From positions 139,852 to 203,851 of the forward strand of contig NZ_QFWW01000001.1 in assembly GCF_003265345.1 (NCBI RefSeq): a stretch of 64,000 bases of DNA, given 5' to 3'. The notes beneath the pieces were generated by a model, which saw nothing but the letters and a program-made list of their open reading frames with translations, did not search any database and had not been told where the DNA came from. Origin of the DNA: Lentzea terrae. GTDB taxonomy: Bacteria > Actinomycetota > Actinomycetes > Mycobacteriales > Pseudonocardiaceae. The translations under genes were made by a program, and so were the position numbers. This document shows positions 56,142 to 64,000 of the stretch, in pieces (position 1 is the first letter of the stretch; every line of letters begins with the position of its first letter).

Positions 56142-56909
56142 CTACCTCTTCTTGCCGGAGAACAGTTCCTTGACCTGGTTGCCGCGGCGGCGCAGGCCCC
56201 ACTTCGTCACGCGGATCAGCGCCTCGCGGACGATGTTGCCGCTCATCTTCGACTCGCCGAACTCGCGCTCCAGGAACGTGATCGGCACCTCGCGCACGCG
56301 GAAGCCGAGCTCCAGCGTCCGCCACAGCAGGTCGATCTGGAAGCAGTACCCGGCCGACGCGACCGAGACGAGGTTCAGCTTGCGCAGGGTGTCCGCGCGG
56401 AACGCCCGGTAGCCGCCCGTCATGTCCCGGATCGACGCACCCAGCGCCAGCCGCGAGTACAGCGAGCCGCCCAGCGACAGGAACTTGCGCTTCGCCGGCC
56501 AGTTCACGACCTCGCCACCCGGCACCCAGCGCGAGCCGAGCACCAGGTCGGCCTGAGGCAGCGCGTCCAGCAGCCGGTGCAGCTGCTCAGGCGCGTGCGA
56601 GCCGTCGGCGTCCATCTCGCACACGACGCCGTAGTCCCGCTCCAGCGCCCACTGGAAGCCGGCGACGTACGCGGCGCCCAGACCGGCCTTCTCGGTGCGG
56701 TGCATCACGTGGACGCGCTCGTCGGCGGCGGCCATCTCGTCGGCCAGCTGGCCGGTGCCATCGGGGCTGCCGTCGTCGACCACAAGTACATGCACGTCGG
56801 GCAGTGCCGTGTGCAGCCTCTTGACGATCTTTCCGATGTTGTCCCGCTCGTTGTAGGTCGGGATCACCACCAGCACCTGCCCGAGTTCCTGGTCAGGCTG
56901 CTGCACCAT
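56142..56909 (-). CDS. ppm1: polyprenol-phosphate mannose synthase
   Basis: 255 residues from ATG 56909. It is a GT2 catalytic domain: [31 protein letters not shown], the DxD-type [12 protein letters not shown] and the [13 protein letters not shown] loop, with MTGGYRAF later. It makes polyprenyl-phosphomannose from GDP-mannose, the donor for lipoglycan and protein mannosylation. There is no membrane domain; it overlaps lnt by 17 bp. In mycobacteria the two activities are fused or adjacent (Ppm1), so this split pair is the expected arrangement for other actinobacteria. Confidence 0.92.
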   Translation of the reverse strand: MVQQPDQELGQVLVVIPTYNERDNIGKIVKRLHTALPDVHVLVVDDGSPDGTGQLADEMAAADERVHVMHRTEKAGLGAAYVAGFQWALERDYGVVCEMDADGSHAPEQLHRLLDALPQADLVLGSRWVPGGEVVNWPAKRKFLSLGGSLYSRLALGASIRDMTGGYRAFRADTLRKLNLVSVASAGYCFQIDLLWRTLELGFRVREVPITFLEREFGESKMSGNIVREALIRVTKWGLRRRGNQVKELFSGKKR

Positions 56910-58440
56910 TCGAGTCCTTCCGTTGTCGGGTGAAGCCCAGCGCCAACGCGACAAGGCCCGCAGCGGTCAACACCCACTCGGGCCAGGCTCCTAGCCAGGT
57001 CGCCAGCGTAGTCTGTGACCTCAGCGGCAGTTCGGCGACCAGGGCATCAGGCACGAAGAGGCCAGTCTTCCGCGTGACGGAACCGTCCGGTTGGACGATC
57101 GCGCTCACCCCCGAAGTGGCCGCCACGACGACCGAACGTCCGTGCTCCACGGCGCGCACACGTGACATGGAAAGCTGCTGGTAGGTCATCTCCGTGTAGC
57201 CGAACGTGGCGTTGTTCGTGGGGATCGCGATGATCGTCGCGCCGCTCGTCACCGTGTCGCGGACCACTGAGTCGAACGCCACTTCGTAACACGTGTCAAT
57301 CGCGACCTTCGCCGACCCCATGACGAAACCGTCCGGGTCCGAACCAGGCTGGAACACGCCGGCGCGGTCCACGGTCGACGTGAACAGCCGGAAGAACGAC
57401 CGCATCGGCATCGTCTCGCCGAACGGCTGCAGCTTGCGCTTCGTGTAGGTGTCGGTCGGCCCCTTGCCGGGCTCCCACAGCACCACCGTGTTGCGCGGCA
57501 GCCCGTCGCCCCGGTCGACCACCACGGCACCCACCGCGATCGGCGCCTTGATCGCGTCGGCGGCCGCGTCGAGCACCGCGGCGGCGTCGCCGTTGCGGAA
57601 CGGGTCGATGTCGGACGAGTTCTCCGGCCAGATCACGATGTCCGGCTGCTTCACCTTGCCCGCCGCCACGTCCGCCGCCAGCTGCATCGTCCTTTTGGCG
57701 TGGTTGTCCAGCACGGCCCGGCGCTGCGCGTTGAAGTCGAGCCCGGCGCGCGGCACGTTGCCCTGGATCGCGGCGACCGTCACGGTCCCGGCGGAGGCGT
57801 CCACCCCGACCGGCACCACGAACCCGATCAACAGCGGCACCACGAAGAGCGGCAGTCCGAGCTTCCAGTTCTTGACCACCCAGAACAGCCCGAACCCGGT
57901 CAGCACCACCGCGAACGACACCAGCGGCGCCCCGCCCAGCGACGCCAGCGGCAGGAACCAGCCCTCCGGCTGCCCGAACGCGATCTTGCCCCAGGTGAAG
58001 CCGCCGAACGGGAACACGCCGCGCAACGCCTCGTCCGCCACCCACAGGCACGCCGCCCACAACGGCCAGCCCGGCACCCGTGACGCCACCGCCATCGCGG
58101 TCGTGCCGATCGAGATCATCAGCGCGCAGGCCAGCGCCAGCGGCAGCCACGCGATCAGGCCGACGAACTCACCGGTCCAGCGCAGCAACGGCACCATGAA
58201 CCCGAGGCCGAACAGCACGCCGTAGCCGAACCCGGCCCGCGCCCGGCGTTCGTAGATCGTCCAGGCCAGCAACGCGAACCCGACCGGCGCCAGGAACCAC
58301 AACGGGCGCGGCGGGAAGCTCAGGTAGATCAGCACACCGCCCACCACGGCGAGTGCCATGCGCAACAGCACCGGTCGGCTCAAGCGCCTTCGGCGAGCGG
58401 GCAGTTCCGGCGATTCCGGCGCAATGGAGGGTGCGACCAC
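56893..58440 (-). CDS. lnt: apolipoprotein N-acyltransferase
   Basis: 515 residues from GTG 58440. The N-terminal half carries about six membrane helices ([15 protein letters not shown]..., [14 protein letters not shown]). The nitrilase-fold periplasmic domain has the catalytic triad Glu273 ([10 protein letters not shown]), Lys336 (KRKLQPFGE) and Cys384 (IDTCYEVAF). It adds the third acyl chain to lipoproteins at the membrane outer face. It is the first gene of the lnt-ppm1 operon and divergent from an acyl-CoA ligase 28 bp away. Confidence 0.93.
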   Translation of the reverse strand: MVAPSIAPESPELPARRRRLSRPVLLRMALAVVGGVLIYLSFPPRPLWFLAPVGFALLAWTIYERRARAGFGYGVLFGLGFMVPLLRWTGEFVGLIAWLPLALACALMISIGTTAMAVASRVPGWPLWAACLWVADEALRGVFPFGGFTWGKIAFGQPEGWFLPLASLGGAPLVSFAVVLTGFGLFWVVKNWKLGLPLFVVPLLIGFVVPVGVDASAGTVTVAAIQGNVPRAGLDFNAQRRAVLDNHAKRTMQLAADVAAGKVKQPDIVIWPENSSDIDPFRNGDAAAVLDAAADAIKAPIAVGAVVVDRGDGLPRNTVVLWEPGKGPTDTYTKRKLQPFGETMPMRSFFRLFTSTVDRAGVFQPGSDPDGFVMGSAKVAIDTCYEVAFDSVVRDTVTSGATIIAIPTNNATFGYTEMTYQQLSMSRVRAVEHGRSVVVAATSGVSAIVQPDGSVTRKTGLFVPDALVAELPLRSQTTLATWLGAWPEWVLTAAGLVALALGFTRQRKDSNGAAA

Positions 58441-58468
58441 CCGATCAGCCTAGGAGTACACAGGAGAG

Positions 58469-59848
58469 ATGACCTACGTGGATCTTGCGCTGGACCGGCT
58501 CTCCACGGATGGCGATCGCGAGGCCCTGATCGGCGGCGACACCCGCCTCACCCGGTCACAAGCCCGCGACCTGCTGTTTCGCCTGGCAGACGGGCTCGTC
58601 CAGCGCGGCATCAAGCCCGGCGACGGTGTGGCGGTGTACGTCGGCAACACCCCGGAGGCGGTGCTGCTCAACGTCGCCGTGCACCTCCTCGGCGGCCGGC
58701 TCGTCTTCGTCCCGCCGGAGCCGGGTCCTGGCGAGCTGCGCGCGTTCATCGACAGGGCCGAGGTCTCGGCGGTGGTCGTCGACCCGACGTTCGACACCAA
58801 GATCGACGGCTGGCACCTGCAAGACCTGCCGGGCGATCCGGTCGAACGCGCTCCGCACCCTTCGTTCGCCACCGTCAGCTACACCGGCGGCACCACCGGC
58901 CTGCCGAAGCTCGCGGTCCACGGCCCGAACCTGGCCGCGGCGTTCTCCGCCTTCAAGGACACACCGCCGCAGAAAATGCTGGGCACCACCCTCCTCACCC
59001 ACGGCAGTGGCGCCGGCACCGCGATCATGGCCCTGGTCAGCGGCTCAAAGCTGGTGCTTGGCCCGTCCACGTTCGACGCGGACACGTTCGTGCGGCTCGC
59101 CGAAGAAGAGCAGATCACCTCGACGGTGTTCGTCCCGCCGATGATGTACGAGGTGCTGGACCACCCCGACTGCCCAGGACCGCAGTTCACCAACATCCGC
59201 ATCGGCGGCTCCCCCGTCGCCCCGGCGCGACTCCGCCAGGCGATCGAGCGGTGGGGCCCCGTCGTGCGGCAGGCCTACGGCATGACGGAGGCCTTCCGCA
59301 TCTCCTCCATGCCTCCTGAGGACATCGACTTCGACCGGCCGGAAACCCTGCGCACGGTCGGCAAGCCGAGCCCGGACATCGAGGTCGAGATCCGCGACGG
59401 CGACATCTGGGTGCGCGGCCCGTCCGTCATGGAGGGCTACTGGGGTGAGCCGCCGCTCAGCGCGTCCGACGGCTGGTTCAACACCGGCGACATGGGCCAC
59501 TTCGACGACGAGGGCTACCTCTACCTCGACGACCGCAGCAAGGACGTCATCGTCACCGGCCGCACGTCGGACAACGTGTACTCGCGGCTGCTCGACGACT
59601 TCCTGGTCACGCTGCCGGGTATCCGGCAGGCAGCGGCGGTCGCCCAGCCCGACGACGCCCTCGGCGAGGTGGTCCACGTGTTCCTGGTGACCGACGTTCC
59701 GGATGTCGACTTCGACAGGATTCGCGCTTCGGTCGTCGCCGAACTGGGTGAGCTTTACCAGCCCAGAGGCGTCACGATCGTTCCCCAACTCCCTCTGACG
59801 AAGGTGGGAAAGGTCGACAAGCGCAAGCTCCGTTCCCGGTTTCGGTAA
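58469..59848 (+). CDS. AMP-binding acyl-CoA ligase/synthetase
   Basis: 459 residues, somewhat short for the class I adenylating family. Motifs: A3 SYTGGTTGLPKLAVHG, A5 RQAYGMTEAFRI, A7 WFNTGDMGHFDDEGYLYLDD, A8 DVIVTGRTSDNVYS and A10 TKVGKVDKRKL with its catalytic Lys. The A8 region reads TGRTSDNVYS where relatives have GGxNVxP. It activates a carboxylic acid with ATP and transfers it to CoA. A GGAGAG site precedes the ATG. The TetR gene 27 bp downstream probably regulates it. Confidence 0.88.
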   Translation: MTYVDLALDRLSTDGDREALIGGDTRLTRSQARDLLFRLADGLVQRGIKPGDGVAVYVGNTPEAVLLNVAVHLLGGRLVFVPPEPGPGELRAFIDRAEVSAVVVDPTFDTKIDGWHLQDLPGDPVERAPHPSFATVSYTGGTTGLPKLAVHGPNLAAAFSAFKDTPPQKMLGTTLLTHGSGAGTAIMALVSGSKLVLGPSTFDADTFVRLAEEEQITSTVFVPPMMYEVLDHPDCPGPQFTNIRIGGSPVAPARLRQAIERWGPVVRQAYGMTEAFRISSMPPEDIDFDRPETLRTVGKPSPDIEVEIRDGDIWVRGPSVMEGYWGEPPLSASDGWFNTGDMGHFDDEGYLYLDDRSKDVIVTGRTSDNVYSRLLDDFLVTLPGIRQAAAVAQPDDALGEVVHVFLVTDVPDVDFDRIRASVVAELGELYQPRGVTIVPQLPLTKVGKVDKRKLRSRFR

Positions 59849-59875
59849 GGTTCGGAGTAAATCAGGAGGTGACGG

Positions 59876-60481
59876 ATGCCCCGTCCAAGCGTGGAAGCCG
59901 AACGCAAGGCGCAGATCCTCGCGTCCACCTGCAAGGTGATCGCGGCAGAGGGTTTCCGCCACCTCCGGGTGTCCGACGTGGCCAAGGACGCCGGCGTCTC
60001 CGGTGGCACGGTCCACTACTACTTCGAGACCAAGCGCGAGCTGACCGACGCCGCGTTCGAGCACTGCTTCGAACTGTCGGTCTCGCGCCGCCGCTGGATC
60101 CTCGAGTCCGACGAGCCACCGTTGTCGCGGTTGCGCATGGTCGTCGAGTCGTACCTCCCAGAGGGTGCGGAGACGGTCGAGGCGTGGAAGGTCTGGGCCG
60201 AGCTCTGGGTCGAGGCCATCCGCAACCCCGAGCTGCAGGAGCTCAACGAGCGCTTCTACGGCGAGTGGCGCGACATCGTGGCGAGCATCTTCCGCGACGG
60301 CCAGGCCTCCGGCGACATCCACTCGCCCGGCGACCCGGTCGAGCTGGCGAACATGATGGTCAGCATGCTCGACGGCCTCGCGCTTCAGGTGCTGGCGGGT
60401 TCGAAGGCCATGACGGTCGACGCGATGCGCACCACCTGCCTGAGGTTCGTCGACCAGCTCTCCACCGCGTCCGTCGGGTAG
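59876..60481 (+). CDS. TetR-family regulator
   Basis: 201 residues. HTH: EAERKAQILASTCKVIAAEG, FRHLRVSDVAKDAGVSGGTV, HYYFETKRELTDAAFEH. The C-terminal domain is of the BetI/TetR_C_6 type (EAWKVWAELWVEAIRNPELQ). A GGAGG site precedes the ATG. It follows the acyl-CoA ligase in the same direction, so autoregulation and regulation of acyl-CoA metabolism are plausible. It overlaps the convergent membrane gene by 97 bp. Confidence 0.92.
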   Translation: MPRPSVEAERKAQILASTCKVIAAEGFRHLRVSDVAKDAGVSGGTVHYYFETKRELTDAAFEHCFELSVSRRRWILESDEPPLSRLRMVVESYLPEGAETVEAWKVWAELWVEAIRNPELQELNERFYGEWRDIVASIFRDGQASGDIHSPGDPVELANMMVSMLDGLALQVLAGSKAMTVDAMRTTCLRFVDQLSTASVG

Positions 60482-61647
60482 CTCAGGCCGCTCGTCAGCA
60501 GGCACAGCACGATCAGCAACGCCACCGGCGTGCGCGTGAACCCGAGGAACAGCAACCCCTTCGGCACCGGCACGGTCTCGGCGAACCGCTGTGCCTCGCT
60601 CAGCAGCAGCCCGGCGAACATCGCGAACACCACAGCGAGCGGCAACGTCCGCCCGATCGCGCTCACCGTGATCAACGAGCCGCTCGCGATGAGCACGAGC
60701 GCCGCGGTGAACCACCAGTGGTGCGGTGAGTGCCAGGGTTCCTTCGCGCTTCGCGCCATCAGCCAGTCGCCGAAGAGGATCGCGACCGTGGTGAGCACCA
60801 GCACCCGCATCGCCGTGAGCACGCCCTGCCCGTCCGGCTCGTAGGCCATCGGCACGTAGGCGACGCCGAGCGCGACGAGCGGCGTGACCGCGAGCCCGCG
60901 CGCCACCCGCATCACCGCCGGCCGTTGCTCCGCGTTCGGCCTCATCGCCACCCGCGCCCTGGCCCGATCCGCCTCGCTGATCTTGGACCGCGCGGCCTCG
61001 CCGTCCCCCTGCTCCCACACCACCCACACCAGCCCGAGCGCCACGACCACGCCGAGCACCACCGCGTACCCGGTCAACTGCCGCGGCCCGTACACCCACC
61101 CGACCGCCCCGACCAGCACGCACAGCGCCAGCCGGATCAACGCCCCGAGCTCGGGCCTCGCACTGCGCCACTGCTTCTGCGGCCACGACGTGAGCACCAG
61201 CCTGCGCATGACGAACCAGACGCTCGCGCCCAACGCCACGGCCGCCATCCACACCGCGAGCCCCACTCCCGGCTGCCGCAACGACTTCGTGTCGCCGAAG
61301 ATGAGCACGACCGCCACGAGCGTGACGACCACCGCCGGAACCCTGAGACGCCCCAACGCCCACACATGCGCGCGCACCCACCGCTCCCGGTTGCGCCAAG
61401 CCGACTCCGCGCCCACCAGCGCCAGCAACCCGAGCGCCCCGAAGCCCACCGGGTTGCCGGCGAGGTGCGACACCGCCAGCACAGCGATCGGCACCGCCCG
61501 CGGCAACGGGCTCACCGCCAGCGTGAGGCTGCGCAGGGGCGACGGCTGCGCTTTGCGTTCCTTTGTCTGGAGCCACTGCCACGCGCGCCAGAGCAGTGGG
61601 ACGTACACCGCGACGAAGACCACGTCGACGAGGAGATTGACGTTCAT
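60385..61647 (-). CDS. polytopic membrane protein, unknown function
   Basis: 420 residues from ATG 61647 (GGGGAG upstream). About eleven predicted helices, including VNLLVDVVFVAVYVPLLWRA at the N-terminus, and a polar loop SKISEADRARARVAMRPNAE in the middle. No transporter signature is recognised. It is monocistronic and convergent with the TetR gene, overlapping it unusually far (97 bp). Confidence 0.7.
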   Translation of the reverse strand: MNVNLLVDVVFVAVYVPLLWRAWQWLQTKERKAQPSPLRSLTLAVSPLPRAVPIAVLAVSHLAGNPVGFGALGLLALVGAESAWRNRERWVRAHVWALGRLRVPAVVVTLVAVVLIFGDTKSLRQPGVGLAVWMAAVALGASVWFVMRRLVLTSWPQKQWRSARPELGALIRLALCVLVGAVGWVYGPRQLTGYAVVLGVVVALGLVWVVWEQGDGEAARSKISEADRARARVAMRPNAEQRPAVMRVARGLAVTPLVALGVAYVPMAYEPDGQGVLTAMRVLVLTTVAILFGDWLMARSAKEPWHSPHHWWFTAALVLIASGSLITVSAIGRTLPLAVVFAMFAGLLLSEAQRFAETVPVPKGLLFLGFTRTPVALLIVLCLLTSGLSYPTDAVESWSTNLRQVVRIASTVMAFEPAST

Positions 61648-61782
61648 CTCGGCTCCCCAAGGTTGCGGGACAACCGTGGAGTCGCAGGTCACAGCCTCGG
61701 GGTTACCTGCTGTAACACGTCCGGGTGAAATCAGGGTTCGTCCCCGATGCAACAAGTGGCCGAGTTTGGGCATTCTCGGTAT

Positions 61783-61977
61783 ATGACCACGACAGTTGCT
61801 TTGAGCAGGCCCAGGACCAACCGGATGATCGCGGGTGTCTGCGCGGGGCTCGCCCAGCGCTGGGGATGGAAGCCGGGCACGGTCCGGCTGCTGTTCCTGC
61901 TGTCCTGCCTTCTGCCGGGACCGCAGTTCGTCGTCTACCTCGTGCTGTGGGTGATCATGCCCGACCGCGGTTACTGA
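61783..61977 (+). CDS. PspC domain membrane protein
   Basis: 64 residues from ATG 61783, six bases after CATTCT. The PspC core RPRTNRMIAGVCAGLAQRWG is followed by WKPGTVRLLFLLSCLLPGPQ and a membrane helix (FVVYLVLWVIMPD). PspC proteins sit in the membrane and take part in envelope-stress response. It is only the minimal domain. Confidence 0.9.
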   Translation: MTTTVALSRPRTNRMIAGVCAGLAQRWGWKPGTVRLLFLLSCLLPGPQFVVYLVLWVIMPDRGY

Positions 61978-61989
61978 TTCACTTCACGG

Positions 61990-62244
61990 GTGCCGGAGAA
62001 ACTGACCGTCGACCTCCACCCGATCTTCCGCAACGACCGGGACATCGACACCGCGGTGCGCAACGCGATCTTCCGCGCGGCCGCCGCGAAGGTGCCGCTC
62101 GTCGAGATCATCCCGGGGAAGGGGTCGGGCAAGCTCAAGGGCCGTGTCCTCGCGATGCTGAGGCAGCCCCACCTGAGGAAGCTGTACCGGCGGGTGGAGG
62201 TCGCCCCCGGTAACGACGGGATGGTGCTGGTGCACCTGAAGTAG
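61990..62244 (+). CDS. Smr-domain protein
   Basis: 84 residues from GTG 61990. The Smr motifs are LTVDLHPIF, with a following helix NDRDIDTAVRNAIFRAAAAK, and VEIIPGKGSGKLKGRVLAML (the GKG loop). The MutS C-terminal Smr fold binds nucleic acid and some members are nucleases. It is a stand-alone short Smr protein, 12 bp after pspC; it converges on the DUF397 gene (gap 1 bp). Confidence 0.85.
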   Translation: MPEKLTVDLHPIFRNDRDIDTAVRNAIFRAAAAKVPLVEIIPGKGSGKLKGRVLAMLRQPHLRKLYRRVEVAPGNDGMVLVHLK

Positions 62245-62245
62245 G

Positions 62246-62401
62246 TCAGTCGCGGACCGACCGCAGGAACGCCTCCCACGCTGCCGGGTTCACCGGCACG
62301 TGGGCGGCGGGCGCCTTGGAGTCCCGGATGCCGACGCCGTGGCCGATCTCCACGCAGTCCTGGTCGGTCGGGCTGTAGCTGCTCTTCCGCCACTCGACCA
62401 T
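62246..62401 (-). CDS. DUF397 domain protein (Scr1 partner)
   Basis: 51 residues, MVEWRKSSYSPTDQDCVEIG at the start and a SKAPAAHVPVNPAAWEAFLR tail, the exact DUF397 pattern. The ribosome site GGAGG begins within the stop codon region of the HTH gene upstream (TGAGGAGG), so the two are coupled. In Streptomyces, DUF397 proteins pair with Scr1-type regulators and affect development and antibiotic production, perhaps as a toxin-like partner. Confidence 0.88.
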   Translation of the reverse strand: MVEWRKSSYSPTDQDCVEIGHGVGIRDSKAPAAHVPVNPAAWEAFLRSVRD

Positions 62402-62414
62402 CCCGGTCGCCTCC

Positions 62415-63233
62415 TCAGGACACGATGCTGGTGATCAACTCCCTCGATTCTTCCTTACCCAGCGCAGCACTGTCCATCGTCTTCAACGCATCCTGGTAGA
62501 GCCCGATTGATGCCTTGTCGTCGAGAAACAAAGCCGAGTTCAAGCCACCCTTGTAGACGACCGGCTCGTACTTCTCGAACTTCAACAGGGTGAAGTCACC
62601 GGTCAGGGCGCGCCCAGCAGGCAGGATCCGGAAGCTGATGTAGGGCCGAACCAACATGCGCAACAACTCGTGCAGCTGCTCAGCCATCACATCGGCGCTG
62701 CCGACCTCCGAGTACAGCACTGGCTCGTACACGTAGAAAACGAACTTCTTGTGTCCCGCGACGATGCCGCGCCGATCGATGCGAGCCGCGACCAACTCCG
62801 GAATGTCCTCGTCCTTGACGAAGGGCGAGTCCTCGGCGGCAGCGCGCGCGTACGGCTCGATCTGCAGCAGTCCGGGAATGAACAGCGAGCTCCAGATCAC
62901 GATCTCCTTGGCGATCCGCTCGTGCAGGATCAACGTCCGGACGTGCGGCGGCAGCACTGACTCGTAGAGCTGGAGCCAGCCCTTCTCCCGCGACTCCAGG
63001 AAAAGTCCCTTCAGGTACTGGAACTCCTCCGGCTTCGCGCCGCACATCCCCAGCAGGAACGTGAACTCCTCCAGGGACGTGCCGCCCTTGCCGTTGACCA
63101 GGTCCGACAGCTTGGCGTGTTCCCAGCCGAGCCGGCGCGCCAGCTCGGACTCCTTCAGACCGGTTCGGGCGATCACCTGGCGAAGGCTGTCGCCGAACTC
63201 CCGTCCCAGCACAGTGGACACTCTCTTTGGCAT
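62415..63233 (-). CDS. Scr1-family HTH regulator (HTH_31/DUF5753)
   Basis: 272 residues. An XRE-type HTH at 15-70 (LRQVIARTGLKESELARRLG, WEHAKLSDLVNGKGG). DUF5753 follows (about 95-265; VIWSSLFIPGLLQIEPYARA, VYEPVLYSEVGSADVMAEQL). These proteins are paralogous in actinobacteria, with one DUF397 partner each, as here. The palindrome GTAGAAGGCTTCTAC lies about 75 bp upstream and may be its operator. Confidence 0.92.
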   Translation of the reverse strand: MPKRVSTVLGREFGDSLRQVIARTGLKESELARRLGWEHAKLSDLVNGKGGTSLEEFTFLLGMCGAKPEEFQYLKGLFLESREKGWLQLYESVLPPHVRTLILHERIAKEIVIWSSLFIPGLLQIEPYARAAAEDSPFVKDEDIPELVAARIDRRGIVAGHKKFVFYVYEPVLYSEVGSADVMAEQLHELLRMLVRPYISFRILPAGRALTGDFTLLKFEKYEPVVYKGGLNSALFLDDKASIGLYQDALKTMDSAALGKEESRELITSIVS

Positions 63234-63306
63234 GGCAGCGAAACTAGCCCCGCCGTTCCCCCACGCTCCATCACTTCGGGCCCAAAATGCCCTGAAAGAA
63301 GCAGAT

Positions 63307-63321
63307 GTAGAAGGCTTCTAC
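63307..63321. promoter_or_regulatory. 15-bp palindrome upstream of Scr1-type gene
   Basis: GTAGAAG-G-CTTCTAC: perfect 7-bp arms in the 177-bp gap between the Scr1-type gene and the VWA gene. Possible operator. Nothing else is evident in this gap. Confidence 0.5.
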
Positions 63322-63410
63322 GAAATCTGGAAACCCGGCCGACTCGGCCAGCCGCTGCGGCGCGGTTCTGCGTCCCCACATCTGCGCTTCTCCCCCAGCT
63401 CGACTGGCAT

Positions 63411-64000
63411 TCAGCCGATGGCGACCACCCTTGCCCACGCGGGTGGCGCGTCCGGCACGTAGTCGGGATCGTCCTCACCGGACAGACGCGGCCGGGGGAA
63501 CAGACCCACCACCGTCCGGCAAGGCGGCCGCGCCTCGGGCCAGGGTGTCTGGCCATCGGTCAGGGCAACGACAACGTCGGGCCGGGGACTCGTGCGCAGG
63601 GCTTGGGCGAAGCCGGCCCGCAGGTCGGTGCCGCCACCGCCCACCAACGGGATTCCCTCCGCGCGGCACAGCGGATGCGTGACGCGGGCGGCGGCGTCGC
63701 ACGACACCACCGAGACGAGGTCGCGCCGGCCGCCCACCGCGCGGGCGATCGCGGCGATTTCCAGGAGTGCGCTGCCCAGTTCGGTGTCGCTCACCGAGCC
63801 GGAGGTGTCGACGATGATGACGACGCGGGGCGGTCGGCGGCGCAGGCTCGGCAGGACGACGCCGGGCAGCGACCTGCGGGACGGCCGGCCGTAGGTGTAG
63901 TCCTCGCTCACCCCGGCGCTGGACACGGCCGACCGGACCGCCGCGCCGAGCAGTTCGCGCCACGGCTGGGGTGGGTGGAACGCCTCCTCCGCCCAGCGTT
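63411..64000 (-). CDS. VWA-like metallopeptidase-associated protein (DUF2201), partial
   Basis: The C-terminal 195 residues or so are present; the N-terminus lies outside the window. The frame is open to the edge (WAEEAFHPPQPWRELLGAAV). The VWA-like domain has a MIDAS-type DTSGSVSDTELG, GGGGTDLRAGFAQAL and ALTDGQTPWPE. Full-length relatives join an N-terminal HExxH-like metallopeptidase domain to this domain and often sit next to an AAA+ MoxR-type ATPase. The internal start codons nearer the 5' side are not the true start. Confidence 0.85.
   Translation of the reverse strand, partial: RWAEEAFHPPQPWRELLGAAVRSAVSSAGVSEDYTYGRPSRRSLPGVVLPSLRRRPPRVVIIVDTSGSVSDTELGSALLEIAAIARAVGGRRDLVSVVSCDAAARVTHPLCRAEGIPLVGGGGTDLRAGFAQALRTSPRPDVVVALTDGQTPWPEARPPCRTVVGLFPRPRLSGEDDPDYVPDAPPAWARVVAIG

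Noticed and set aside
59045..61660. 871-residue minus-strand open frame spanning the acyl-CoA ligase and TetR genes
   Set aside because: It contradicts three well-supported genes and has no recognisable domain.

Overview
The window is chromosomal DNA of a high-GC actinobacterium. The evidence is the strong G/C bias at third codon positions, the many GTG and TTG starts, many start codons lying 6-7 bases after a -10 box (leaderless mRNAs), an Scr1-type HTH/DUF397 pair, an lnt-ppm1 pair, DUF779, and DasR-like sites at chitinase genes. The gene mix looks like Pseudonocardiaceae (Lentzea, Saccharothrix or Lechevalieria kind); that is an inference from memory, not a database match. Most of it is ordinary soil-actinomycete chromosome: about 63 genes, one tRNA-Tyr, two clear pseudogenes and a pair of small inverted-repeat elements. 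No gene-free stretch exceeds about 215 bp, so there is no large unexplained gap. I see no CRISPR array, rRNA, prophage or PKS/NRPS cluster.

Layout. 0-5.3 kb: partial class F sortase with a DUF4397 surface protein, PfkB kinase, TetR with a divergent SDR/F420-type reductase pair, and a GT1 glycosyltransferase. 5.3-8.9 kb: a dikinase-like gene cut off inside its ATP-binding domain, joined to an ATP-grasp ligase, then a Cys-rich GIY-YIG-like protein. 8.9-17.1 kb: GAF regulator, aldehyde dehydrogenase and DUF779; then DUF2199, an acetoacetate-decarboxylase-like protein, two hydrolases, a SnoaL-like protein behind a MerR-type promoter, and a GH18 chitinase. 17.3-25.8 kb: duplicated SDRs under a TetR, GbsR/MarR regulator, FAD-protein fragment, PhoD phosphatase and a secreted repeat protein, an aldo/keto reductase with its MerR regulator, and a MOSC protein. 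25.8-34 kb: repeat element copy 1, tyrosine phosphatase, a sodium-symporter/histidine-kinase fusion with its response regulator, cupin/DUF1304, a LuxR regulator, an FAD oxidoreductase, a SLOG-like protein and an ECF sigma factor. 34-42.8 kb: stand-alone receiver, VOC protein, WYL regulator, Clp-N protein, Ser/Thr kinase, SDR, a second GH18 chitinase with a ricin-type lectin domain, 5'-nucleotidase, HIT protein, and a DUF2625 pseudogene. 42.8-50.3 kb: an 1822-residue single-chain biotin-dependent carboxylase, MFS exporter, LysM protein and tRNA-Tyr. 50.4-56.1 kb: LAL regulator, repeat element copy 2, TspO and a MerR/B12-type regulator, then an aldo/keto reductase. 56.1-64 kb: ppm1-lnt, acyl-CoA ligase, TetR, membrane protein, PspC, Smr, the DUF397/Scr1 pair and a partial VWA protein.

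Points that link genes. Both chitinases have a DasR-like palindrome in their promoters, pointing to N-acetylglucosamine control. The MerR/B12 regulator is flanked by inverted copies of one 20-bp operator, one at its own promoter and one at the tspO operon promoter. Two 167-bp elements with perfect inverted ends sit between convergent gene pairs, and their terminal CTAG supplies the stop codons of three of the four neighbouring genes. Many regulators have a palindrome in the adjacent divergent promoter, so several local regulator-target pairs can be read directly from sequence.
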